In this document: in pieces, positions 39,907 through 49,582 of the stretch | Numbering within the stretch: the stretch's first letter is position 1 | How the letters are laid out: every line of letters starts with the position of its first letter | Source of the DNA: CAG-390 sp964522215 | Lineage (GTDB): Bacteria; Bacillota; Clostridia; Oscillospirales; CAG-272 | DNA length: 64,000 bases | Direction: 5' to 3' | NCBI GenBank assembly: GCA_964522215.1 | Contig: CAZFVR010000002.1 | Coordinates: 62,001-126,000, forward strand | Translations under genes and position numbers: made by a program | Notes under the pieces: generated by a model | Told to the model about the DNA's origin: nothing | Seen by the model: only the letters and a program-made list of their open reading frames with translations | Database searches by the model: none

Positions 39907-40737
39907 ATGCCTACGATCAAACTTAAACCCACAACTCCTTCGAGAAGACAAATGACACTGCCTACCTTTGAGGAGCTGACCAAGTTCAGCCCCGAAAAGA
40001 GCCTTGTCGTTATCAAGAAGAAGAACGCCGGCCGCAATGCGAACGGCAAGATCACCGTCCGTCACAGAGGCGGCGGTAACAAGCAGAAATATCGTATAAT
40101 CGACTTCCGCCGTCAGAACGAGGCTCCCGCCAAGGTCATCGGCATCGAGTACGACCCCAACCGTACCGCATACATCGCACTGCTTCAGACCGAGGCAGGT
40201 GAGAAGAGCTACGTCATCGCTCCTGTCGGACTTACCACCGGGGACACCGTCTACTGCGGTCCCGATGCCGACATCAAGCCCGGCAACACTCTCCCCATGG
40301 CGAATATCCCTGTTGGTACTGTTATCTATAACATCGAGCTTTACCCCGGCAAGGGCGGACAGCTCGTTCGTTCCGCCGGTGCTGCCGCACAGCTGATCTC
40401 CAAGGAGAACGGTGTGTGCCTCGTACGTCTTCCCTCCGGTGAGGTGAGACAGGTACGTCTTGAGTGCAAGGCTACCATCGGTCAGGTCGGCAATATCGAG
40501 CATGACACCGTTAAGCTCGGTAAGGCAGGTAAGACACGTCATCGTGGCTTCCGTCCTACCGTCCGCGGTTCGGTCATGAACCCCTGTGACCACCCTCACG
40601 GTGGTGGTGAAGGTAAGTCTCCGGTCGGACATCCCGGCCCGCTTACTCCTTGGGGCAAGCCTGCTCTCGGCTATAAGACGAGAAATAAGAAGGCAAGAAC
40701 CGAAAAGTTCATAGTAAAGCACAGAAACGCTAAGTAA
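39907..40737 (+). CDS. rplB: 50S ribosomal protein L2
   Basis: 276-residue protein needed for subunit joining and peptidyl transfer. The N-terminal OB-like domain has [19 protein letters not shown]. The C-terminal SH3-like domain holds the conserved [15 protein letters not shown] loop at the catalytic centre. GGAGG is placed well before the ATG. Length and both domains are normal. Confidence 0.98.
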   Translation: MPTIKLKPTTPSRRQMTLPTFEELTKFSPEKSLVVIKKKNAGRNANGKITVRHRGGGNKQKYRIIDFRRQNEAPAKVIGIEYDPNRTAYIALLQTEAGEKSYVIAPVGLTTGDTVYCGPDADIKPGNTLPMANIPVGTVIYNIELYPGKGGQLVRSAGAAAQLISKENGVCLVRLPSGEVRQVRLECKATIGQVGNIEHDTVKLGKAGKTRHRGFRPTVRGSVMNPCDHPHGGGEGKSPVGHPGPLTPWGKPALGYKTRNKKARTEKFIVKHRNAK

Positions 40738-40750
40738 GGAGGGAATATAA

Positions 40751-41026
40751 ATGAGCAGAAGTCTTAAAAAGGCGCCTTTCGTAGAAAAGAAGCTCTACGA
40801 CCGCATTTGCGCCATGAATGCAAAAAATGAGAAAAAGGTCATCAAGACCTGGTCCCGCGCTTCGGTCATATTCCCTGAATTCGTTGGTCACACGATCGCC
40901 GTTCACGACGGCCGCAAGCATGTTCCGGTATATGTTATCGAGGATATGGTCGGCCACAGACTCGGCGAGTTCGCCCCTACACGTCTTTTCAAGGGCCATT
41001 CCGGTTCTAAGACATCCAACAACTAA
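40751..41026 (+). CDS. rpsS: 30S ribosomal protein S19
   Basis: 91-residue head protein that pairs with S13. It starts [15 protein letters not shown] and contains [19 protein letters not shown] and [18 protein letters not shown], the standard C-terminal part. GGAGG precedes the ATG. The stop at 41024-41026 touches the GGAGG that serves rplV. Confidence 0.98.
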   Translation: MSRSLKKAPFVEKKLYDRICAMNAKNEKKVIKTWSRASVIFPEFVGHTIAVHDGRKHVPVYVIEDMVGHRLGEFAPTRLFKGHSGSKTSNN

Positions 41027-41043
41027 TGGAGGGTATGAGTACA

Positions 41044-41397
41044 ATGGAAGCAAAAGCTTATCTTAAATACGTGCGCATCTCTCCCCGCAAGGTAAAGATC
41101 GTGCTTGATCTTATCCGCGGCAAGGATGTAGATACCGCCATGGCAATACTGAAGCACACTCCCAAGGCTGCCTCCGAGGAGCTTATCAAGCTGCTCAAGA
41201 GCGCGGTAGCCAACGCAGACCACAACTTCCACATGGACACCGAGAAGCTTTATGTTTCGGAGTGCTTCGTGTGCCCCGGACCTACACTTAAGAGAATGAT
41301 GCCCAGAGCCAAGGGCTCGGGCGACAGGATCCTTAAGAGAACGTCACATGTAACCCTTGCAGTCAAGGAAAGAGAAACCAAGGAGGTCAATGCGTAA
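41044..41397 (+). CDS. rplV: 50S ribosomal protein L22
   Basis: 117-residue protein with a loop lining the exit tunnel. Typical parts are [20 protein letters not shown] and the loop ending [23 protein letters not shown] 41044 is chosen over 41026 and 41035 because GGAGG (41029-41033) has good spacing only for it. The stop shares one base with the rpsC start. Confidence 0.96.
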   Translation: MEAKAYLKYVRISPRKVKIVLDLIRGKDVDTAMAILKHTPKAASEELIKLLKSAVANADHNFHMDTEKLYVSECFVCPGPTLKRMMPRAKGSGDRILKRTSHVTLAVKERETKEVNA

Positions 41398-42269
41398 TGG
41401 GACAGAAAGTTAATCCTCACGGCCTTCGTGTGGGCGTGATCAAGGACTGGGATTCAAGATGGTGCGTAAAGGATGAGGTCTTTGGAGACGTTCTCGTTTC
41501 CGACTACAACATCCGTAAGCTCCTCAAGACCGAGCTGCAGAAGGCGGGCGTCCCGAAGATCGAGATCGAACGCGATCAGTACAAGGTCAAAGTTTATATC
41601 CACTGCGCGAAGCCGGGTCTTGTGATCGGCCGCGGCGGTGAAAATATCGAGGTCCTTAAGGCGAAGGTAGAAAAGCTCGTCGGTAAGGATCAGAGCGGTA
41701 AGCAGATCCCCGTGTCTCTCAACGTTGTTGAGATCCGCAACCCCGACCTCAACGCACAGCTCGTCGCCGAGAATATCGCCGGCCAGCTTGAGGGCCGTGT
41801 TGCCTTCCGTCGCGCCATGAAGATGGCTATCCGCAACACCATGAGACTTGGTGCACGCGGTATAAAGATCTCCTGCGGCGGTCGTCTGGGCGGCGCCGAG
41901 ATCGCTCGTACCGAGCACTATCACGAGGGCACCATCCCGCTGCAGACCCTCCGTGCCGACATCGACTACGGCTTTTGGGAGGCCAATACCACCTATGGTA
42001 AGGTCGGTGTTAAGGTCTGGATCTACAACGGCGAGGTCCTGAATGCCGCAGGCGCTAACCGTGAGCGCCGCGAGCGCAGAAATGACGGCCGCGACAACCG
42101 CGGCGATCGCAGAAACGGCGGACGTAATGACCGTCGCGGCGACCGCAGAAACGGCGGAGCACCCCGTTCCGGCGGCAACAACAACTTCCGCGGTAATGGT
42201 AATCGTTCCCCGAGACCTCAGTCCGGTGACCGTGCACCCAGAGAAGCGAGAGAAGGGGGCAAGAAATAA
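41397..42269 (+). CDS. rpsC: 30S ribosomal protein S3 with a long Arg/Gly/Asn-rich tail
   Basis: The 290 residues make this clearly longer than the usual 210-230. Residues 1 to about 215 are normal, with the KH domain [15 protein letters not shown] and the C-terminal domain [20 protein letters not shown]. From about residue 220 a 71-residue low-complexity tail follows, made of repeats like [16 protein letters not shown] and ending in [10 protein letters not shown]. Such a tail would sit at the mRNA entry site on the solvent side. AGGAGG lies inside the end of rplV. The start overlaps the rplV stop by one base, so coupling is likely. Confidence 0.96.
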   Translation: MGQKVNPHGLRVGVIKDWDSRWCVKDEVFGDVLVSDYNIRKLLKTELQKAGVPKIEIERDQYKVKVYIHCAKPGLVIGRGGENIEVLKAKVEKLVGKDQSGKQIPVSLNVVEIRNPDLNAQLVAENIAGQLEGRVAFRRAMKMAIRNTMRLGARGIKISCGGRLGGAEIARTEHYHEGTIPLQTLRADIDYGFWEANTTYGKVGVKVWIYNGEVLNAAGANRERRERRNDGRDNRGDRRNGGRNDRRGDRRNGGAPRSGGNNNFRGNGNRSPRPQSGDRAPREAREGGKK

Positions 42270-42694
42270 TGTTAATGCCTAAGAGAGTTAAGTTCCGCCG
42301 TGTCCAGCGCGGCAGACTTAAAGGTAAAGCCACAAGAGGCAACACCGTGACCTACGGTGAGTACGGACTTATGGCTCTCGAGCCCGCATGGATAACCAGT
42401 GCGCAGATCGAGGCTGCCCGTATTGCTATGACACGTTACATCAAGCGTGGCGGTAATGTTTGGACCAAGATCTTCCCCGACAAGCCCATCACCGAGAAGC
42501 CCGCCGAGACCCGAATGGGTTCCGGTAAAGGTTCACCCGAGTATTGGGTAGCCGTGGTTAAGCCCGGACGCGTTATGTTTGAAATGAGCGGCGTCTCGGA
42601 GGAGGATGCAAAGGAAGCTATGCGTCTTGCGTCGCACAAGCTGCCTATCAAGTGCAAATTCGTTAAAAAGGCGGACGAGGAGGTATCGCAGTGA
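42269..42694 (+). CDS. rplP: 50S ribosomal protein L16
   Basis: 141-residue protein near the A-site. It begins [19 protein letters not shown] and includes [20 protein letters not shown] and the [19 protein letters not shown] loop. AAGGGGG inside rpsC serves it. The start overlaps the rpsC stop by one base. The last codons overlap rpmC (GTGA). Confidence 0.97.
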   Translation: MLMPKRVKFRRVQRGRLKGKATRGNTVTYGEYGLMALEPAWITSAQIEAARIAMTRYIKRGGNVWTKIFPDKPITEKPAETRMGSGKGSPEYWVAVVKPGRVMFEMSGVSEEDAKEAMRLASHKLPIKCKFVKKADEEVSQ

Positions 42695-42888
42695 AAATCA
42701 GCGAGATCAGAGAGATGACTTCTGAGCAGCTCGAAGCAAAGCTCAAGGAGTTAAAGGAAGAACTGTTCAACCTCCGCTTCCAGCTTGCTATCAACCAGCT
42801 GGAGAACACCAACCGAATCGGTGAAGTGAAAAAGGATATCGCCCGCGTGATGACCGTTCTTAATGATAAGAACGCGAAGAACGCATAA
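42691..42888 (+). CDS. rpmC: 50S ribosomal protein L29
   Basis: 65-residue two-helix protein near the tunnel exit ([20 protein letters not shown], then [19 protein letters not shown]). It uses GTG as start, overlapping the rplP stop by four bases, with GAGGAGG upstream inside rplP. Confidence 0.96.
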   Translation: MKISEIREMTSEQLEAKLKELKEELFNLRFQLAINQLENTNRIGEVKKDIARVMTVLNDKNAKNA

Positions 42889-42907
42889 GCGTATGGGAGG
42901 CAGAATC

Positions 42908-43165
42908 ATGGAAGAAAGAAACCTCAGAAAGACCCGCGTCGGAATCGTTGTCAGCGATAAGATGGACAAGACGATCACTGTCGCCATCGAAGATAACGTA
43001 AGACACCCGATCTACGGCAAGATCATCAAGCGTACGCTCAAGGTTCATGCTCATGACGAGAACAATGAGTGCGGCATAGGTGATAAGGTCAGCATCATGG
43101 AAACACGTCCTCTTTCCAAAACAAAGAGATGGCGTTTGGTCTCCGTGGTGGAAAAAGCCAAATAA
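42908..43165 (+). CDS. rpsQ: 30S ribosomal protein S17
   Basis: 85-residue OB-fold protein. It starts [20 protein letters not shown] and continues with the typical [20 protein letters not shown] and [23 protein letters not shown] 42908 is chosen because GGGAGG is 8 bases before. The longer frame from 42863 lies inside rpmC. Confidence 0.97.
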   Translation: MEERNLRKTRVGIVVSDKMDKTITVAIEDNVRHPIYGKIIKRTLKVHAHDENNECGIGDKVSIMETRPLSKTKRWRLVSVVEKAK

Positions 43166-43232
43166 TCAGCACACATTGTATGCGAAACAGTAGATACGTC
43201 AAAAATCGTATTGAATCAGGAGGAAACGCAAA

Positions 43233-43601
43233 GTGATACAGCAGGAATCAAGGATGAAGGTCGCCGATAACACCGGCGCCAAAGAGCTCCTTTGCATCCG
43301 CGTTCTCGGCGGTACCGGCCGCAGATATGCCGGTGTTGGCGATGTAGTAGTTGCCACCGTTAAAAAAGCGGCTCCCGGCGGCATGGTCAAAAAGGGCGAT
43401 GTCGTTAAGGCCGTTATCGTAAGGACCACACACGGTATTCAGCGTGCGGACGGTTCTTATGTAAGATTTGATGAAAACGCGGCTGTTATTATCAAGGACG
43501 ATAAAACACCTACAGGCACACGTATATTTGGGCCGGTAGCAAGAGAACTTCGCGAGCGTCAGTATCTTAAGATACTCTCCCTCGCACCCGAAGTACTGTA
43601 A
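43233..43601 (+). CDS. rplN: 50S ribosomal protein L14
   Basis: 122-residue intersubunit-bridge protein. It begins [20 protein letters not shown] and ends in LREREYLKI-type residues ([16 protein letters not shown]). The start is GTG with CAGGAGG 8 bases before. It is separated from rpsQ by 67 bases, a longer gap than its neighbours. Confidence 0.97.
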   Translation: MIQQESRMKVADNTGAKELLCIRVLGGTGRRYAGVGDVVVATVKKAAPGGMVKKGDVVKAVIVRTTHGIQRADGSYVRFDENAAVIIKDDKTPTGTRIFGPVARELRERQYLKILSLAPEVL

Positions 43602-43616
43602 AAGGAGGAAGAAATA

Positions 43617-43946
43617 ATGAATATCAAAACAGGAGATACCGTTGTTCTTCTTACCGGTAAGTACGAGGAAAAGAAGGACGGCAACGGAAAGCTTTTGACC
43701 CACAAGGTCATCGCTGTCTCTCCCAAGGAGGACAAGGTGATCGTTGAGGGTGTCAACAGGATCCGCAAGCATGTAAAGCCCCGCAGACAGGGTGATACAG
43801 GCGGGATCATCGATGCCGAGGGCGCTGTTTATGCTTGCAAGGTACAGCTTTACTGCTCTGCTTGCGGCAAGGGCGTCAGAGTAAAATCCGCCGTTAAGGA
43901 CGGCAAAAAGGTCCGCGTTTGTGCAAAATGCGGCAAAGAAATCTGA
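43617..43946 (+). CDS. rplX: 50S ribosomal protein L24, zinc-ribbon form
   Basis: 109-residue assembly initiator. The N-terminal KOW motif is in [20 protein letters not shown]. The C-terminus has two CxxC pairs, YCSACGKG and VCAKCGKEI, as in zinc-binding L24 of many Firmicutes. AAGGAGG precedes the ATG. Confidence 0.97.
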   Translation: MNIKTGDTVVLLTGKYEEKKDGNGKLLTHKVIAVSPKEDKVIVEGVNRIRKHVKPRRQGDTGGIIDAEGAVYACKVQLYCSACGKGVRVKSAVKDGKKVRVCAKCGKEI

Positions 43947-43960
43947 GGAGGGAATTGACA

Positions 43961-44515
43961 ATGGCTGAATATACGGTTAGACTTAAGGACCTCTACAGAG
44001 GCGAGGTAGCCCCCGCTCTTCAGAAGAAATTCCAGTACAAGAGCTCCATGCAGATCCCCAAGCTCGACAAGGTAGTTCTCAATGTCGGCTGCGGCGATGC
44101 AAGAGAAAACTCCAAGGCTATCGACAGTGTTATAGCTGATCTCACACTCATCACCGGCCAGAAGGCAGTTCCCACTTACGCCCGTAAGTCGGTCGCTAAC
44201 TTCAAGGTCCGTGAGGGCATGAAGATCGGTGCCAAGGTCACCCTTCGCGGCGACAGAATGTACGAGTTCGTTGACAAGCTCTTCAACTTCGCACTTCCCC
44301 GCGTTCGTGACTTCAAGGGCATCAACCCCAACGCGTTCGACGGCAGAGGCAACTACTCCCTCGGACTCAAGGAGCAGCTCATATTCCCCGAGATCGAGTA
44401 CGATAAGGTCGACAAGATCCGCGGTATGGACATCTGCTTCGTAACAACTGCACAGACCGACGAGGAAGCCCGCGAGCTGCTTAAGGCTATGGGCGCTCCC
44501 TTTGCGGCAAACTAA
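43961..44515 (+). CDS. rplE: 50S ribosomal protein L5
   Basis: 184-residue 5S-rRNA-binding protein at the central protuberance. Signature parts are [40 protein letters not shown] and [23 protein letters not shown] 43961 has GAGGAGG; the frame further upstream lies within rplX. Confidence 0.97.
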   Translation: MAEYTVRLKDLYRGEVAPALQKKFQYKSSMQIPKLDKVVLNVGCGDARENSKAIDSVIADLTLITGQKAVPTYARKSVANFKVREGMKIGAKVTLRGDRMYEFVDKLFNFALPRVRDFKGINPNAFDGRGNYSLGLKEQLIFPEIEYDKVDKIRGMDICFVTTAQTDEEARELLKAMGAPFAAN

Positions 44516-44531
44516 TAGGAGGTAAGGTAAA

Positions 44532-44717
44532 ATGGCGAAAAAGTCAATGATCATCAAACAGCAGAGAGAGCCCAAGTTCTCTACTCGCCGTTACAACCGC
44601 TGCAAGATCTGCGGTCGTCCTCACGCTTATCTCCGCAAATACGGGATCTGCCGTATCTGCTTCCGTAATCTTGCCTACAAGGGCGAGATCCCGGGCGTAA
44701 GAAAGGCATCCTGGTAA
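44532..44717 (+). CDS. rpsN: 30S ribosomal protein S14, zinc type
   Basis: 61-residue short S14 with the zinc ligands [20 protein letters not shown]. The short zinc form is typical of Gram-positive bacteria that keep it in the spc operon. AGGAGG precedes the ATG. A 255-base gap before rpsH follows, which is unusual in this operon. Confidence 0.97.
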   Translation: MAKKSMIIKQQREPKFSTRRYNRCKICGRPHAYLRKYGICRICFRNLAYKGEIPGVRKASW

Positions 44718-44972
44718 TTGCCAAGCTCACCGAAAGGCGACGGTAAAGCGTCCGCAGGATCCCTACCGAAGGTCGCAGGTCATTATCTGTAAGCCGCAGG
44801 GCAGAGGAGAGCGAGCCGTTTACCGTCAACACTCGGGAGAGCGAAAGCTGTGACCCGTTAAACCCCACACTATCGGAAGGAAATCAAGCTACGTGCCCGA
44901 TTTAACCGCCGATACGCCGCCGTGGACGCACGGCAGCAAGATATTTTGAACTTGCAATGGAGGAAAAAAGCA
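44718..44972 (+). ncRNA. Structured interval between rpsN and rpsH, candidate regulatory RNA
   Basis: This 255-base interval interrupts an otherwise compact operon. GACGGTAAA (44739-44747) is the exact reverse complement of TTTACCGTC (44819-44827), enclosing a GC-rich domain with several short complementary segments. No open frame in it has a ribosome site or family likeness. GGAGG of rpsH lies at its end. It could be a binding site for a ribosomal protein or a processing signal. Confidence 0.5.
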
Positions 44973-45371
44973 ATGCAAATGTCAGACGTAATTGCCGATA
45001 TGCTCACAAGGATCAGAAACGCGAATGATGCAAAGCACGCGACTGTGGACATTCCGGCATCCAACATGAAAAAGGCTATCGCCGAGATACTGGTCAACGA
45101 GGGCTATGTAAAGAGCTTCGAGACCATCGAGGACGGTAAGCAGGGCGTTATCCGTATCACGCTCAAGTATCAGGGCAACAAGCAGAAGGTACTTCGCGGT
45201 ATTCGCAGAGTATCCAAGCCCGGCCTGCGTATCTACGCAAGCTGCGATGATATGCCCCGCGTAATGAACGGACTCGGCATCGCCATCGTATCCACCTCAA
45301 AGGGCATCATGACCGACAAACAGGCTCGCAGAGAGAATGTTGGCGGCGAAGTGCTTGCCTTTGTATGGTGA
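44973..45371 (+). CDS. rpsH: 30S ribosomal protein S8
   Basis: 132-residue 16S-binding protein. It starts [19 protein letters not shown] and ends with the conserved [23 protein letters not shown] 44973 is preceded by GGAGG at good spacing. In Escherichia coli S8 represses the spc operon by binding its own mRNA, which makes the structured gap just upstream of interest. Confidence 0.97.
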   Translation: MQMSDVIADMLTRIRNANDAKHATVDIPASNMKKAIAEILVNEGYVKSFETIEDGKQGVIRITLKYQGNKQKVLRGIRRVSKPGLRIYASCDDMPRVMNGLGIAIVSTSKGIMTDKQARRENVGGEVLAFVW

Positions 45372-45387
45372 GTAAGGAGGCAGAGAT

Positions 45388-45957
45388 ATGTCAAGAATAG
45401 GAAGAATGCCCATTGTTATTCCCGCCGGTGTTACAGTCACCGTTGGTGAGGATAATCTCGTTACGGTAAAGGGCCCCCGCGCCACTCTTACCGAAAAAGT
45501 AAGCCCCAGAATGCAGCTCACGATCGAGGGCAACGTCCTTCACGTTACCCGCCCCACTGATGAGAAAGAGGACAGAAGCCTTCATGGTCTTACCCGCACC
45601 CTTGTTAACAACATGGTCGTTGGTGTTACAGATGGTTATGCCAAGACTCTTGAGGTCATCGGTACAGGTTACAGAGCTACAATGCAGGGCAAGAACCTTC
45701 TGCTTTATGTAGGCCACTCACTGGTCAACGGTATGCCCCAGCAGGCACTTACCATTGCACAGCCCGAGGGCATCACCTTTGAGGTCAACGAAAAGGTAGT
45801 TCCCATTACGATCGTCGTAAAGGGTGCAGACAAGCAGTTGGTAGGTCAGACCGCCGCAGTTATCCGCGGTAAGAGACCCCCCGAGCCCTATCACGGCAAG
45901 GGCATCCGCTATGCCGGTGAAAAGGTTCGCCGCAAAGCCGGTAAGACCGGTAAATAA
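45388..45957 (+). CDS. rplF: 50S ribosomal protein L6
   Basis: 189-residue protein near the factor-binding site, about ten residues longer than usual. The two-fold repeat is visible, with VTVKGPRATLTEKVSP-like residues early and RGKRPPEPYHGKGIRYAGEK late, ending in a basic KAGKTGK tail. GGAGG lies 8 bases before the ATG. Confidence 0.97.
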   Translation: MSRIGRMPIVIPAGVTVTVGEDNLVTVKGPRATLTEKVSPRMQLTIEGNVLHVTRPTDEKEDRSLHGLTRTLVNNMVVGVTDGYAKTLEVIGTGYRATMQGKNLLLYVGHSLVNGMPQQALTIAQPEGITFEVNEKVVPITIVVKGADKQLVGQTAAVIRGKRPPEPYHGKGIRYAGEKVRRKAGKTGK

Positions 45958-45975
45958 TGAAAGGAGTGAGCACAG

Positions 45976-46332
45976 ATGGTTTCCAAAAAGAATAAAAATG
46001 CTGCCCGTCTTAAAAGACATATTCGGGTCAGAGCCAAGATCTCGGGCACAACAGAGCGCCCGCGTTTGGCTGTGTATCGCTCAAATGCAAACATTTCCGC
46101 TCAGATCATTGATGACGTCAAGGGCGTAACTCTTGCCGCTGCATCTTCTTACGAGAAGGGCTTTGAGGGCGGAAGCAACAAGGAAGCTGCAAAGCTTGTC
46201 GGCAAGGCTCTTGCTGAGAGAGCAGCTGCTAAGGGTATCACCGAAGTCGTATTCGACCGCGGCGGCTATCTTTATCACGGACGTGTATCGGAACTGGCTG
46301 AGGGCGCTCGCGAGGGCGGCCTGAAGTTCTGA
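45976..46332 (+). CDS. rplR: 50S ribosomal protein L18
   Basis: 118-residue 5S-rRNA-binding protein. It has a basic N-terminus ([20 protein letters not shown]), [20 protein letters not shown] and the C-terminal [27 protein letters not shown] precedes the ATG. Confidence 0.97.
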   Translation: MVSKKNKNAARLKRHIRVRAKISGTTERPRLAVYRSNANISAQIIDDVKGVTLAAASSYEKGFEGGSNKEAAKLVGKALAERAAAKGITEVVFDRGGYLYHGRVSELAEGAREGGLKF

Positions 46333-46400
46333 GCCTTTTGGCTGATTCCGGTTTATACACTGTTCAACTAATTGATAATTGAACATTCAAGGAGAAAACT

Positions 46401-46919
46401 ATGGCATTCAGAAACAATAATTACGAGGAAAAAGAATATATCGAAAACCTCGTTGCCCTGAACCGTGTTTCCAAGACCGTTAAAGGTGGTCGTGTAGCCC
46501 GCTTTGCCGCTCTTATGGTGGTTGGCGATGGCCACGGTCACGTAGGCGTAGGCCTTGGAAAGGCTGCCGAGGTTCCCGAGGCTATCAATAAGGGAATTGC
46601 GGACGCAAAAAAGAACATGGTAACTGTTTCCCTTAAGGGAACTACCATCCCGCACCAGGTGACCGGTGTATACGGCGCCGGTAAGGTGCTCCTCAAGCCC
46701 GCTGCCCCCGGTACCGGTATCATCGCCGGCTCCAAGGTCAGAATGGTGCTTGAAGCCGCCGGCATCAGCAACATCCGCGCAAAGTGCCTGCGCTCCAACA
46801 ACCCTATCAACGTTGTTAAGGCAACCATGGAGGGTCTTAAGGAGCTTCGCTCTGTTGAGGAAGTTGCAAAGAGCCGCGACATCACTCCCGACGAAGTAAA
46901 GGGAGGCGCAGCGAAATGA
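46401..46919 (+). CDS. rpsE: 30S ribosomal protein S5
   Basis: 172-residue protein at the mRNA entry site that contributes to decoding fidelity. The double-stranded RNA-binding half has [20 protein letters not shown] and [20 protein letters not shown]. The C-terminal half has [26 protein letters not shown] precedes the ATG. Its stop overlaps rpmD by four bases. Confidence 0.97.
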   Translation: MAFRNNNYEEKEYIENLVALNRVSKTVKGGRVARFAALMVVGDGHGHVGVGLGKAAEVPEAINKGIADAKKNMVTVSLKGTTIPHQVTGVYGAGKVLLKPAAPGTGIIAGSKVRMVLEAAGISNIRAKCLRSNNPINVVKATMEGLKELRSVEEVAKSRDITPDEVKGGAAK

Positions 46920-47101
46920 AAAAAGTAACACTTACAAGATCCCTTATCGCCCGCAAGCCCAACCAGAAGGCAACAGCCGCATCTCTGGGCCTGCACCGTG
47001 TCGGCGACAGCATCATCCATGAGGAGGGTGCAGTACTCGACGGCAAGGTGAGAGTTCTTTCCCACCTCGTTAAGGTCGAAGACGTAAAGGAGGACAAATA
47101 A
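46916..47101 (+). CDS. rpmD: 50S ribosomal protein L30
   Basis: 61-residue small L30 with the family pattern [20 protein letters not shown] and [18 protein letters not shown] overlap with rpsE and one-base overlap with rplO point to coupled translation. Confidence 0.96.
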   Translation: MKKVTLTRSLIARKPNQKATAASLGLHRVGDSIIHEEGAVLDGKVRVLSHLVKVEDVKEDK

Positions 47102-47544
47102 TGAAACTTCATGAACTTTCTCCCGCTCCCGGTTCGGTAAAGGATCGCTTCCGCAAAGGAAGAGGCGCCGGCTCCGGCAACGGCAAGACCGCAGGTAAGG
47201 GTCACAAGGGTCAGAACGCTCGTTCCGGCGGCGGTGTACGTCCCGGCTTTGAGGGCGGCCAGTTCCCCATCTACCGTCAGCTCCCCAAGAAGGGCTTTTC
47301 AAACAAGAAATTCAAGACCGTTTACGCCAACGTCAATGTTGAGGCTCTCAACGTTTTTGAGGACGGCGCAGTTGTAGATCTTGAGGCTCTTATGGACAAG
47401 AGGATCGTCCGCAAAGAAAATGACGGACTTAAGGTTCTCGGCGGCGGTGAGCTTACAAAGAAGCTTACTGTGAAGGCGGTGAAATTCTCTGCTGCCGCCA
47501 AAGAAAAGATCGAAGCGGCAGGCGGAAGTGTAGAGGAGGTATAA
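47101..47544 (+). CDS. rplO: 50S ribosomal protein L15
   Basis: 147-residue assembly protein. It starts [20 protein letters not shown], then the Gly-rich [20 protein letters not shown] and [25 protein letters not shown] lies inside rpmD. secY follows with two bases between. Confidence 0.97.
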   Translation: MKLHELSPAPGSVKDRFRKGRGAGSGNGKTAGKGHKGQNARSGGGVRPGFEGGQFPIYRQLPKKGFSNKKFKTVYANVNVEALNVFEDGAVVDLEALMDKRIVRKENDGLKVLGGGELTKKLTVKAVKFSAAAKEKIEAAGGSVEEV

Positions 47545-47546
47545 GG

Positions 47547-48908
47547 ATGTTTGCGACCTTTAAAAACGCCTGGAAGATAGATGATCTGAAGAGAAAAATG
47601 CTCTTCACGATAATGATCATCCTGCTCTACCGTCTCGGCGCGCAAATCCCCGTACCCTATGTTTCCTCAGCTATCCTTGAAAGCAGCAGCGCAGCGCTGC
47701 AGGGATCGATATTCGAGTACCTTAACTGGTTCTCCGGTAACTCTTTCGGTCAGGCAACACTCTTTGCTCTGTCCGTATCCCCCTACATTACAGCGCAGAT
47801 CGTTATCCAGCTGCTCACCGTTGCCATTCCCGCTCTCGAGCGTATGGCCAAGGACGGAGATGAGGGACAAAGAAAGATCACAGCCATCACCCGCTACACA
47901 ACAGTAGGTCTGGCGCTTATAACCGCTTACGGTTATATGACACTGCTTGATTCCGGCTTCGGAACAGGCTCCAGCTGGCTGGTCGAAGGTACCAACTGGT
48001 TTGGTAAGACTGTTATCGTTGCCTGCTATTGCGGCGGTGCATCCCTTATCATGTGGCTCTCCGAAAAGGTCAACCAGTACGGTATCGGTAACGGTATCTC
48101 CATGATACTCTTTGCCAACATCGTGTCCGGCGTTCCCGGCCTTGTCAGCGAGATCTGGACCATGATATTCACAGCCGGTGGCTTTAACGGCTTTAGCTGG
48201 CTTGGACTTATTTTCGCTATTCTTACAGTTGTCATCACCTTTGCCATCATCGTGTTCATCGTTTGGTTCACCGAATCCGAAAGAAGAATACCCGTGCAGT
48301 ACGCAAAGCGTGTTGTTGGCCGCAAGATGTACGGCGGTCAGTCCTCCAGCCTTCCCCTTAAGATGAACATGGCGGGCGTTATGCCTGTTATCTTCGCCAG
48401 TTCCATTGCATCTATCCCGGCAACGCTCGCGGGCTTCTTCCCCAACAGCAAGTTCCTTACAAAGGTCTCCGAGATATTCAGCTATGATACCTGGCTCTAC
48501 CTGCTCATCTATCTCGTACTCACCGTTGCTTTCTCCTTCTTCTACATCATGATATCCTTCAATGTAGTTGAGGTTGCAAACAACATTCAGCAAAACGGCG
48601 GTTCTATCCCCGGCATCCGCTCGGGCAGACCTACCGTAAACTATATCAGCAAAATACTCAACAGAGTAACCATCATCGGTGCTATATTCCTTTGCATCGT
48701 TGCGGGACTTCCCATGCTCGTTACAATAATCAACAGCTTGCTTCAGGATGCACATATCACGACCGGCTTCCCGATCTCGAATCTTGCATTCGGCGGTAAC
48801 TCACTGCTGATCATTGTTGGCGTTGCAATTGAGACAGTCCATGACCTTGAGGCGCAGGTCGCACTTCGCAACTACGGCGGCTCAAAGTCAAGAGGAATCT
48901 TCGGTTGA
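47547..48908 (+). CDS. secY: Protein translocase subunit SecY
   Basis: 453-residue channel of the Sec translocon with ten predicted helices. Landmarks are the N-terminal KRKMLFTIMIILLYRLGAQI, the plug/TM2 region FGQATLFALSVSPYITAQIV, the cytoplasmic loop ESERRIPVQYAKRVVGRKMY (SecA/ribosome contact) and the C-terminal loop GGSIPGIRSGRPT. GAGGAGG precedes the ATG, just inside the end of rplO. It is the only membrane protein of the operon. Confidence 0.98.
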   Translation: MFATFKNAWKIDDLKRKMLFTIMIILLYRLGAQIPVPYVSSAILESSSAALQGSIFEYLNWFSGNSFGQATLFALSVSPYITAQIVIQLLTVAIPALERMAKDGDEGQRKITAITRYTTVGLALITAYGYMTLLDSGFGTGSSWLVEGTNWFGKTVIVACYCGGASLIMWLSEKVNQYGIGNGISMILFANIVSGVPGLVSEIWTMIFTAGGFNGFSWLGLIFAILTVVITFAIIVFIVWFTESERRIPVQYAKRVVGRKMYGGQSSSLPLKMNMAGVMPVIFASSIASIPATLAGFFPNSKFLTKVSEIFSYDTWLYLLIYLVLTVAFSFFYIMISFNVVEVANNIQQNGGSIPGIRSGRPTVNYISKILNRVTIIGAIFLCIVAGLPMLVTIINSLLQDAHITTGFPISNLAFGGNSLLIIVGVAIETVHDLEAQVALRNYGGSKSRGIFG

Positions 48909-48942
48909 TGAGTGTACCCCCAAAGGCATACGGAGGAACGTT

Positions 48943-49581
48943 ATGAATCTAATTATAATGGGAGCCCCCGGCGCAGGCAAGGGCACACAGTCAGAGCTTA
49001 TCTCTAAAAGAGAGAGGATCCCCGCAATATCAACGGGTCAGATCCTTCGCGGTGCAATCAAGGCGGGGACAGAGCTTGGCATGAAGGCAAAATCCTTTAT
49101 GGATGCAGGCGGTCTTGTTCCCGATGAGGTCGTAAACGGTATCATCAGAGAGTATCTGCTCTCCGATGAATGCCGCCGCGGCTTTATCCTTGACGGTTTC
49201 CCGCGCACATTAGCTCAGGCTGAGGCACTTGAAAACATGGGTGTGCGCATCGATGCCGTCCTCTCGATAGAGGTCGGAGACGAGAAGATCATCAAACGTA
49301 TGAGCGGACGCCGCGTTTGCGAATGCGGAATGTCCTATCACACCGAGTATCTTCCCCCGAAGGAAGAGGGCAAATGCGACAAATGCGGCAAGGAACTCGT
49401 AATACGCAGTGACGACGCCGCCGAGACTGTAGCAAAACGCCTTGAGACCTATCACGCACAGACCGAGCCGCTGCTTGAATTCTACGATCGCCGCGGAAAA
49501 CTGATCCGCGTCGAGGGACAGGAGCGCGTAGAGGATACTACAGCTCTTGTGGAAAAAGCCTTGGCTTCGGTGGGCAAGTGA
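48943..49581 (+). CDS. adk: Adenylate kinase, zinc-containing form
   Basis: 212-residue enzyme balancing ATP, ADP and AMP. It has the P-loop GAPGAGKGTQ near residues 7-16, the AMP-binding ISTGQILR and the ILDGFPRTLAQAEAL stretch. A long LID domain holds four cysteines (VCECGMSYH, KCDKCGKEL) that would bind zinc, as in Gram-positive enzymes. ATG 48943 has GGAGG 7 bases before; the frame upstream lies in secY. Confidence 0.97.
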   Translation: MNLIIMGAPGAGKGTQSELISKRERIPAISTGQILRGAIKAGTELGMKAKSFMDAGGLVPDEVVNGIIREYLLSDECRRGFILDGFPRTLAQAEALENMGVRIDAVLSIEVGDEKIIKRMSGRRVCECGMSYHTEYLPPKEEGKCDKCGKELVIRSDDAAETVAKRLETYHAQTEPLLEFYDRRGKLIRVEGQERVEDTTALVEKALASVGK

Positions 49582-49582
49582 A

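Noticed and set aside
47667..48755. Minus-strand frame of 362 codons inside secY
   Set aside because: Antisense shadow; SecY on the plus strand is complete and unmistakable.
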